Shown here one piece after another: positions 12,987 through 18,681 of a stretch of 21,239 nt of DNA (within the stretch, counting starts at the first letter, position 1; each line of letters begins with the position of its first letter). This stretch comes from SMAG-U1939 sp036376595. Lineage in GTDB: Bacteria; Chloroflexota; Ktedonobacteria; Ktedonobacterales; JADMIN01. The position numbers were made by a program, and so were the translations under genes. Where the stretch lies: the NCBI GenBank assembly GCA_036376595.1, contig DASVAA010000040.1:1-21239 (forward strand), given 5' to 3'. The notes under the pieces were generated by a model that did no database searches, was not told the origin of the DNA, and was given only the letters and a program-made list of their open reading frames with translations.

Positions 12987-12992
12987 GTCCAA

Positions 12993-13064
12993 GGTGGTGA
13001 TGCGGCAGGCCCGCGTCCGTGCCGGCTCGCCCACGCCGGCGCGGATCGTCTCGGCATCACCACC
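12993..13064 (+). repeat. Inverted repeat between binding-protein and permease genes
   Basis: GGTGGTGATGC (12993-13003) and GCATCACCACC (13054-13064) are perfect 11-bp complements around a 50-nt GC-rich loop. Together with REP copy 6 it makes the 166-bp gap between livJ-like and livH-like genes strongly structured. Such structures after the first cistron of ABC operons can protect the upstream message and lower permease expression. That role is inferred. Confidence 0.6.
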
Positions 13065-13120
13065 GCCAATCCAACCAGGCGCCCCCACCGGGTGACCCAC
13101 CCCACCCCGGAGCATGACCC

Positions 13121-14002
13121 ATGGATCTCAGTCTCATCTTGGAAGCCGCCCTGCTTGGCGTCCTGACCGGCTCCGTCTACGCCCTGATGGCGTCCGGCCT
13201 GACGCTGATCTTCGGGGTGATGGACATCATCAACATCGCACAGGGGGCCTTTGTCATCCTGGGTGGCTATCTGAGCTACGTGCTCGCAACGCGCCTGCAT
13301 ATTGACCTCTTCGTCGGCCTGCTGATCACCATGCCCCTCATGTTCGGGCTGGGCGTGCTCATCGAGTGGATTTTCATCCGTCCCCTCAAGCGCGATCGCA
13401 CGATGCTGGCGATCCTGGTGACCTACGCCGTCGCGATTGTCATCGAGGGCGTGCTGACGCTGATCTTCTCCGCCGATCTCGTCAAGCTGGACGCTTGGTA
13501 CGTGACCAGCACCTTCCAGATTGGCAACTTCTACATCTCCTACATGTATCTGTTCGGCTTCCTGCTGAGCGTCGTGCTGCTCGGCGGCCTCTACATCCTG
13601 CTGTACCGCACCAAGTTTGGCGCCGCGCTGCGTGCCTCGATGCAGAACCGCACGGCGGCGCAGCTCATCGGCATTGACGTCGAGCGCGTCTCGGCGTTCA
13701 CGTTCGGCATCGGCGTAGCGCTCACGGCGGCCGGCGGGATGGCCTACGGCGCCACGATCCCCTTCAACGCCGGCAGCCACTACGACCTCATCTCGCGCCT
13801 GCTGGTGATCATCGTGCTGGCGGGCATGGGCAGCCTCGGCGGCGCGCTCTTCGCCTCGGTCGCCATGCTCGTCATCGTGGACGTGACCGCGGTGGTCTGG
13901 TCGCCGGTCTGGTCCACCACCGTCTTCTACATCCTGCTCGTCGTCGTCCTCGTCGTGCGACCGCAGGGCTTGTTCGGGCAGGTCGCGGGGAGGAAGCAGT
14001 GA
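13121..14002 (+). CDS. Branched-chain amino acid-type ABC permease (LivH family)
   Basis: A 293-residue integral membrane protein with about eight hydrophobic segments. It begins LEAALLGVLTGSVYALMASGLTLIFGVMDIINIAQGAFVILGGYL, the hallmark of LivH permeases. The cytoplasmic coupling region is YRTKFGAALRASMQNRTAAQLIGIDVERVSAFTFGIG, ending VVRPQGLFG. It pairs with the LivM-type subunit to form the channel through which substrate released by the binding lipoprotein passes. The ATG at 13121 follows GGAG by 8 bp; an ATG at 13114 is out of frame. Its stop overlaps the next start. Length and motifs are normal for the family. Confidence 0.95.
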   Translation: MDLSLILEAALLGVLTGSVYALMASGLTLIFGVMDIINIAQGAFVILGGYLSYVLATRLHIDLFVGLLITMPLMFGLGVLIEWIFIRPLKRDRTMLAILVTYAVAIVIEGVLTLIFSADLVKLDAWYVTSTFQIGNFYISYMYLFGFLLSVVLLGGLYILLYRTKFGAALRASMQNRTAAQLIGIDVERVSAFTFGIGVALTAAGGMAYGATIPFNAGSHYDLISRLLVIIVLAGMGSLGGALFASVAMLVIVDVTAVVWSPVWSTTVFYILLVVVLVVRPQGLFGQVAGRKQ

Positions 14003-15075
14003 TGAAGCAGGTCTTGACCCAAGTGCGGCGCCTGCGCGTCGTCTGGCTGTTGCTGCTGCTGGCGGCGGCGATCGCCTTTCCGCAGGTCTTCTCGAACCCC
14101 GCCATCACCTCGATCGCCGTGCTGACCGTGATCTACGCGGCGGCGGCCACCGCGTGGAACATCTTCGCCGGCTACACCGGCTACATCGCGCTGGGCCACG
14201 CCGTCTTCTTCGGCACCGGCGCCTATACGCTGGCGATCCTCTGCCAGGACTGGCACGTCAAGAGCGACTTCGGCCCGCTGATGCTGCTGCCTATTGGCGG
14301 GCTGCTCGCGGCCATCATCGCCGTGCCGATTGGCGCGATCGCGCTGCGCACGCGCAGCCACACCTTCGTGGTGATCACCATCGCCATCTTCTTCGTCTTC
14401 CAGCTCCTGGCCTACAACCTGCGCGACCTGACGCACGGCTCCGCCGGGCTGGAGCTGCCGATCCCCTCGTGGACCTTCGACGTCTACAATCCGCCGTTCT
14501 ACTACACCGGCCTGATCATTCTGCTGATCGCGCTCGGCGTGTCATGGTGGGTGCGCCACTCGAAGTACGGCCTGGGGCTGCTGGCGATCCGCGACGACGA
14601 AGACCGCGCGCGCGGGCTGGGCGTGCAAACCTTCCCCTCGAAGCTACTGGCGTTCGTCGTCTCGGCCTTCTTCGTCGGCATGCTGGGCGGCCTGTGGGCC
14701 TACTACCTCGAGTCGATCTTCCCGCCGTTCGCCTTCGACGCGCTCTTTGATGTGTCGGTCGCCCTGATGACCTTCATGGGGGGCGTCGGCACGCTCTCGG
14801 GACCGATCCTGGGCGCGCTGATTCTGGTGCCCGCGCAGCAGTACTTCGTGTCGAACCCCAACCTCAGCGGCTGGTACCTGATACTCTACGGCGCGCTGTT
14901 CCTGGTCGTCATCTTCCTGCTGCCCGAGGGCATCATCCCGACCGGGCGCAAGCGCCTGACGCAGTTGTTCGCGCGGCGACGCGGCACTCCCGGCGCACTC
15001 GCTAGCGGCCCACCGCCGCCCCTGAGCCAGCCCAGACCGGTCGCCACCGCCAGCGGAGAGGGAGGCGCCCGGTGA
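14002..15075 (+). CDS. Branched-chain amino acid-type ABC permease (LivM family)
   Basis: A 357-residue membrane protein, the second channel subunit. Features include AATAWNIFAGYTGYIALGHAVFFGTGAYTLAIL near the N-terminus, the coupling helix VRHSKYGLGLLAIRDDEDRARGLGVQTFPSKLLAFVVSAFFVGMLGGLWAYY, and LMTFMGGVGTLSGPILGALIL near the end, all typical of LivM. Translation could start at GTG 13999 or ATG 14002. The ATG forms a TGATG stop/start overlap with the LivH-type gene and sits 8 bp from GGGGAGG, so it is preferred. After the last membrane helix there is a Pro/Ser-rich tail (about 330-357, GPPPPLSQPRP...) not usual for the family. It may derive from repeat DNA. Confidence 0.94.
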   Translation: MKQVLTQVRRLRVVWLLLLLAAAIAFPQVFSNPAITSIAVLTVIYAAAATAWNIFAGYTGYIALGHAVFFGTGAYTLAILCQDWHVKSDFGPLMLLPIGGLLAAIIAVPIGAIALRTRSHTFVVITIAIFFVFQLLAYNLRDLTHGSAGLELPIPSWTFDVYNPPFYYTGLIILLIALGVSWWVRHSKYGLGLLAIRDDEDRARGLGVQTFPSKLLAFVVSAFFVGMLGGLWAYYLESIFPPFAFDALFDVSVALMTFMGGVGTLSGPILGALILVPAQQYFVSNPNLSGWYLILYGALFLVVIFLLPEGIIPTGRKRLTQLFARRRGTPGALASGPPPPLSQPRPVATASGEGGAR

Positions 15076-15803
15076 GCATGCTCGAAATCCACGGCGTCTC
15101 GAAGGCCTACGGCGGCATCCAGGCGCTGAGCGATTGCTCGCTCGCCGTCGAGCAGGGCACGATTACCGGGCTGATCGGCCCCAACGGCTCCGGCAAGACG
15201 ACACTCTTCAACGTGATCACGGGCTACGAGCGTGCCGACGGCGGCCAGGTACGCTTCAATGGGCGGGCGATCACCAACATGACGCCCAACCGCGTATTCG
15301 GCCTTGGCATTGGCCGCACCTTTCAGCTCACGCGCATCTTCTCCCGCCTGAGCGTACTGGAGAACATGCACGTCGCGGCGCCGCGCGGCAGCGGGCTGGG
15401 CGTCTTCCGCCGCTGGAGCTCGGCGCACGAGCGGCGGCGCGCGGAGGACCTGCTGGAGTTCGTCGGCATCGCCCACCTCAAAGACATGCCCGCCGACAAC
15501 CTCTCCTACGGCCAGAAGAAGCTGCTGGAGTTCGCCTGCATCTTGATCGCCGCGCCGCAGGTGATCCTGCTTGACGAGCCGGCGGGCGGCGTGAACCCGA
15601 CGATGATCAATCACCTGGCCGACCACATCCGCACGCTGAATCAGCGCGGCGTCACCTTCCTGGTCGTCGAGCACAACATGGAGTTCGTGATGGGCCTGTG
15701 CGGCACGGTGAACGTGCTCCACCGCGGCGCCAAGATCGCCGAAGGCCCACCCGCCCAGGTGCGCGACGACCCCGCGGTGCTGGAAGCCTATCTGGGAGAG
15801 TGA
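15072..15803 (+). CDS. Branched-chain amino acid-type ABC ATPase (LivG family)
   Basis: A 243-residue ATP-binding subunit. Walker A GPNGSGKTT (36-44), Q-loop Q85 in GRTFQLTRIF, signature LSYGQKK (144-150), Walker B ILLDEP (165-170) followed by the LivG-type AGGVNP, and H-loop H201 (VVEHNMEFVM) are all intact. The long insert after LSVLENMHVA is typical of LivG as against LivF. It starts at GTG 15072, overlapping the LivM-type stop by 4 bp and 6 bp after GGAGAGGGAGG; an ATG two codons later is possible. It powers transport together with the LivF-type ATPase. Confidence 0.95.
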   Translation: MSMLEIHGVSKAYGGIQALSDCSLAVEQGTITGLIGPNGSGKTTLFNVITGYERADGGQVRFNGRAITNMTPNRVFGLGIGRTFQLTRIFSRLSVLENMHVAAPRGSGLGVFRRWSSAHERRRAEDLLEFVGIAHLKDMPADNLSYGQKKLLEFACILIAAPQVILLDEPAGGVNPTMINHLADHIRTLNQRGVTFLVVEHNMEFVMGLCGTVNVLHRGAKIAEGPPAQVRDDPAVLEAYLGE

Positions 15804-15808
15804 GTGCC

Positions 15809-16576
15809 ATGCTGCTGCAGCTAAGCGATGTGGTCGCCGGGTACGGCGGGGGCGATGTGCTCCAGGGGGTGGACCTCGGCGTGGAGCAGGGGTCGATCAC
15901 CTGCATCGTCGGGCCTAACGGCGCCGGCAAGTCCACCGTCTTGCGTGTGGTGAGCGGGCTGCTCAAGCCGCGGCGGGGCACGGTGACGTTCAACGACCGC
16001 TCCATCGTGGGCATGAGTCCGCGCCAGATTCTTGGCCTGGGGATCGTGCAGGTGGCGCAGAACCACAGCCTGTTCACCAAGATGACGGTGCGCGAGAACG
16101 TGCGGCTGGGCGCGTTCATGCTGAGCGACCGCGCGCTGGTCGCGCGGCGGCTGGCCCAGGTGGAGGACATGTTCCCCATCGTGCGCGAGCGCGCCGATGA
16201 GAAGGCGGGCAGCCTCTCCGGCGGGCAGCAGCGGCTGGTCGAGTTCGCGCGCTGCCTGATGCTCGACCCCACCCTGATCCTGCTGGACGAGCCATCCATG
16301 GGCCTCGACCCCAAGACGCTCAAGCAGGTGCTGGGGACGGTGACCAGCATGCGCGGGTCGGGGCGCACCGTCTTGCTGGTGGAGCAGAACGCGCGTGCCG
16401 GCCTGCGCATCTCGGACCGCGGCGTGGTGATGGAGAGCGGCCGCGTGCGCCTGCAAGGCACGCACGAGGAGGTGCTGGGCAACCCAGAGATCAGTAGTCT
16501 CTACCTCGGCGGCACGATCGCTGGGACTCCTGGCGCCCAGGGCACCACCAACGCCCCTGGCGCGAAGGTGTCGTGA
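15809..16576 (+). CDS. Branched-chain amino acid-type ABC ATPase (LivF family)
   Basis: A 255-residue ATP-binding subunit, last gene of the transporter operon. Walker A GPNGAGKST (35-43), signature LSGGQQR (136-142), Walker B ILLDEP (157-162), D-loop GLDP. In the H-loop position the motif is LLVEQNA (Q193), the glutamine form normally seen in LivF. The ATG at 15809 is 5 bp after the LivG-type stop and follows GGGAGAG; an in-frame GTG at 15800 is less likely. The last 20 residues or so (GTPGAQGTTNAPGAKVS) form a low-complexity tail. The gene converges on the leaderless binding-protein gene, with a REP-like element between the two stops. Confidence 0.95.
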   Translation: MLLQLSDVVAGYGGGDVLQGVDLGVEQGSITCIVGPNGAGKSTVLRVVSGLLKPRRGTVTFNDRSIVGMSPRQILGLGIVQVAQNHSLFTKMTVRENVRLGAFMLSDRALVARRLAQVEDMFPIVRERADEKAGSLSGGQQRLVEFARCLMLDPTLILLDEPSMGLDPKTLKQVLGTVTSMRGSGRTVLLVEQNARAGLRISDRGVVMESGRVRLQGTHEEVLGNPEISSLYLGGTIAGTPGAQGTTNAPGAKVS

Positions 16577-16586
16577 TCGGCGTGCT

Positions 16587-16609
16587 GGGCGTCCACCGGA
16601 CGCCCCTAC
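16587..16609 (-). repeat. REP-like element, copy 7
   Basis: Perfect copy between two convergent genes. Its TAG (16606-16608) is the stop codon of the binding-protein gene. Its hairpin may also serve as a terminator for the LivF side. Confidence 0.85.
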
Positions 16610-17673
16610 AGCCGGCGCGCACGCTCGTACCAGCGCAGATCGCAGTAGGCTTCCGGCGCACGGAGGGGCGCCGGATGATCATCTACCGAGCGTAGGGGCG
16701 TCCGGTGGACGCCCGCAGGATTGGCGTAGGCGGCGCGCAGCGCGATCACCTGCCGCAGGCCGGCCATATCGAGCGCGGCATCTTGACCGAAGCCGGTTGC
16801 CGGGGCGACGAAGTCGGCGTAGGCGCGCGCGGCGGTCCCGGCATCGAGTCCGCCCAACGCCGGCTCGTCGCGGATGAGCGCCTGAGCGTCCGTCGCGTTG
16901 GCGGGATCGTAGAGCCAGCGCAGCGCCTGGAGGATGGCGCCGATGTAGCGCGTGCCGATCTCGCCGTGCGCTTCGATCCACGGCTGCGTCGCGGCGGTCG
17001 CCAGTGAGGCGTAGGCGGGATAGAGCTGGGTCGAGGTGACGAGGCGCCGGAACCCGGCTGCCTCGGCGAGGGCATCGAAGGGCGGGTAGAGCAGCGTGGC
17101 GGCGACAGTGCCGGAGCGCAGGGCATCCAGCCGGGCGCTGGTGCCGCCGGAGATGGTGAACGTGTAGTCGCGGTCGAGGGCGAGGCCGTGGCGGGCCAGC
17201 ATATCGCGCAGCACGAGCGCAAAGCCAGAGCCGGGGTTGTCCACGCCGAGCACCATCCCGCGCAGAGCCGCCACCGACGCGACGGATTGGTGCGCCATCA
17301 GCGAGAGGGGGCCGACGCTGCCGCCCAGCAGCAAGGCAAACGTAGGGGCGTCCGGTGGACGCCCGCTGCCGCCTGGGTCCGGTGGACGCTCAGCGAGCGC
17401 GGTGGCCGGGTCGAGGTTGAACGCGGCGGGATTGGCGTCGGCGTTGACGACGTTGTCCGGCGCGGTCTGGATCAGCTCGTAGGCGCCGCGGCCAAGCCCT
17501 TCGAGCTGCGCCGCCGAGCCGGTAGTGTAGCTGACTTGCACATCGAGGTCGCGGCTGGCGAAATAGCCCTGCCGGCTGGCGACGTAGAGCGGGAGGTTCT
17601 GCAAGCCCTTGAAGGTACACACCCGCAGCACGTCTCGCTCGCCCGCTCGCGTATCCATCCCGCCGTCCGCCAT
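16606..17673 (-). CDS. NMT1/SsuA-like substrate-binding-fold protein without signal peptide
   Basis: A 355-residue type II periplasmic-binding fold. It opens LRVCTFKGLQNLPLYVASRQGYFASRDLDVQVSYTTGSAAQLEGLGRGAYELIQTAPDNVV (16-77), the classic start of the mature NMT1/THI5/SsuA domain. It continues with LRGMVLGVDNPGSGFALVLRDMLARHGL and RSGTVAATLLYPPFDALAEAAGFR. The first 15 residues are polar with no hydrophobic core, and an in-frame TGA lies 3 bp upstream of the ATG, so no signal peptide can be recovered. Its ribosome site (GGGAGGTGAG) is strong. No permease or ATPase gene accompanies it. REP-like DNA encodes residues 95-111 (one partial and one full copy) and 320-328, and supplies the stop. 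It may be a cytoplasmic binding protein or an enzyme of the fold. Confidence 0.85.
   Translation of the reverse strand: MADGGMDTRAGERDVLRVCTFKGLQNLPLYVASRQGYFASRDLDVQVSYTTGSAAQLEGLGRGAYELIQTAPDNVVNADANPAAFNLDPATALAERPPDPGGSGRPPDAPTFALLLGGSVGPLSLMAHQSVASVAALRGMVLGVDNPGSGFALVLRDMLARHGLALDRDYTFTISGGTSARLDALRSGTVAATLLYPPFDALAEAAGFRRLVTSTQLYPAYASLATAATQPWIEAHGEIGTRYIGAILQALRWLYDPANATDAQALIRDEPALGGLDAGTAARAYADFVAPATGFGQDAALDMAGLRQVIALRAAYANPAGVHRTPLRSVDDHPAPLRAPEAYCDLRWYERARRL
16692..16714 (+). repeat. REP-like element, copy 8 (inside the binding-protein gene)
   Basis: Perfect copy, opposite in orientation to the host gene. It is read as AGVHRTPLR (about residues 320-328) and forms an inverted pair with copy 7, 82 bp away. 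Confidence 0.85.
17342..17364 (+). repeat. REP-like element, copy 9 (inside the binding-protein gene)
   Basis: Perfect copy read antisense in the binding-protein frame as GRPPDAPT (residues 104-111), within what looks like a surface loop after the first half-domain. Confidence 0.85.
17375..17391 (+). repeat. REP-like element, partial copy 10
   Basis: GGGTCCGGTGGACGCTC, lacking the GTAG head, follows copy 9 in the same orientation. It encodes about residues 95-101 (ERPPDPG) of the binding protein. Confidence 0.6.
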
Positions 17674-17704
17674 CGCTCACCTCCCATCGGACTCCATCGC
17701 CAGC

Positions 17705-17727
17705 GTAGGGGCGTCCGGTGGACGCCC
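17705..17727 (+). repeat. REP-like element, copy 11, in a divergent promoter region
   Basis: Perfect copy in the 136-bp region between the divergent binding-protein and cysteine-hydrolase genes. Flanking CCAGCG (17700-17705) and CGCTGG (17727-17732) extend the palindrome. I see no clear -35/-10 pair in this region. Confidence 0.83.
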
Positions 17728-17809
17728 GCTGGCATCGGTATCCGGCGTACATCTCTCTGGCCCACACGCTCGCCGTTCGTCCGCATAGCCCTTGCTAGGA
17801 GGATACATC

Positions 17810-18460
17810 ATGGCGTTTGGAGTAGACTCGGTACGGCCGGCCGTCGTGGCGATTGACCTGCACCGCGGCCACCTCGATCCGGCGGTGGCGACGCTGCCCG
17901 TGCGGCCTGGGACTGAGCGGGGCATCATCGAGGCGAACCGGCGCTTCTTCGAGCGCTGCCGCGCCGCGGGCATCCCCATCATCCACCTGCTCACGGTGCA
18001 GCGCGATCTGGCCGAGATTCGGGCCAATCCGTTCAAGCGCGCGCACGCCGGCAAGCCGGGCGTCACGCGCCGCAACGTGGACCGCCACCAGCTCCTCGGC
18101 TCGCCGGGCTGCCAGATCATGCCGGAGCTGTACGACGAGGCGCGCGACTGGGTGATCGACTCCAAGAAGCGCTACAACTGCTTCGTCGGCACCGACCTGG
18201 AGCTGACGCTGCGCGCGCACGACGTCAACACGGTGCTGCTGACCGGCGTCAACACCAATAGCTGCGTGCTGGCCACCGCGACGCACGCCAACAGCCTCGA
18301 TTTTGCCGTGATCGTGGTCGAGGATTGCGTGGACACGATGGACGGTCCAGAGCTGCACAACGCCGCGCTGGCTTGCATCCGCACGGCTTTCGGTTGGACG
18401 CTGACGCAAGACGAGGCGCTGGCCCAGATCGCGGAGGCGAGCACCGTCACGCCGTCGTAA
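17810..18460 (+). CDS. Isochorismatase-family cysteine hydrolase
   Basis: A 216-residue cytoplasmic amidase-type hydrolase. The catalytic triad of the family is present: D16 (VAIDLHRGHLDP), K119 (DSKKRYNCFVGTDLELTL) and nucleophile C152 in TGVNTNSCVLATA, after the usual cis-peptide loop. Characterised relatives include N-carbamoylsarcosine amidohydrolase, nicotinamidase, maleamate amidohydrolase and ureidoacrylate hydrolase, all cleaving amide-like bonds. The SPGCQIMPEL segment is common in N-carbamoylsarcosine-type members. The ATG at 17810 lies 6-7 bp after AGGAGGA; the in-frame TTG at 17792 overlaps that site and is rejected. It is divergent from the binding-protein gene and probably part of the same catabolic island. 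The substrate is not determined. Confidence 0.93.
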   Translation: MAFGVDSVRPAVVAIDLHRGHLDPAVATLPVRPGTERGIIEANRRFFERCRAAGIPIIHLLTVQRDLAEIRANPFKRAHAGKPGVTRRNVDRHQLLGSPGCQIMPELYDEARDWVIDSKKRYNCFVGTDLELTLRAHDVNTVLLTGVNTNSCVLATATHANSLDFAVIVVEDCVDTMDGPELHNAALACIRTAFGWTLTQDEALAQIAEASTVTPS

Positions 18461-18613
18461 GCCTGCTATGAGGCTGCTGTTCCCAACGCGGGCTATCTGG
18501 TGGCATACCTCTGTCACGCTATCCGCATGGCCCAGCACATCCGCTCCACTCCCCCTGAGCCTGACGACTGAACGCGCACGGTGGGTGATAGACTCTCGGC
18601 CGCCTCGTATCTA

Positions 18614-18641
18614 TTGCACCTGCGGCTGGATGGTGTATCAT
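18614..18641 (+). promoter_or_regulatory. Promoter of the large J-like/zinc-ribbon gene
   Basis: -35 TTGCAC (18614-18619), 16-bp spacer, -10 TATCAT (18636-18641). The start site near 18648 gives a 34-nt leader to the ATG at 18682, with GAGGAG (18669-18674) as ribosome site. The -35 match is weak (TTG only) but the -10 is 5 of 6. The gene therefore seems to begin its own transcription unit. The 221-bp gap from 18461 holds nothing else I can support. Confidence 0.5.
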
Positions 18642-18681
18642 GTGCTAGCGCAAACCGTCCGGGTATGTGAGGAGTGTGGCT

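Noticed and set aside
14998..15072. C-terminal Pro/Ser tail of the LivM-type permease as a further repeat insertion
   Set aside because: The DNA is C/G-run rich and loosely like the E2-linker repeat, but no firm match to another copy in the window could be shown.
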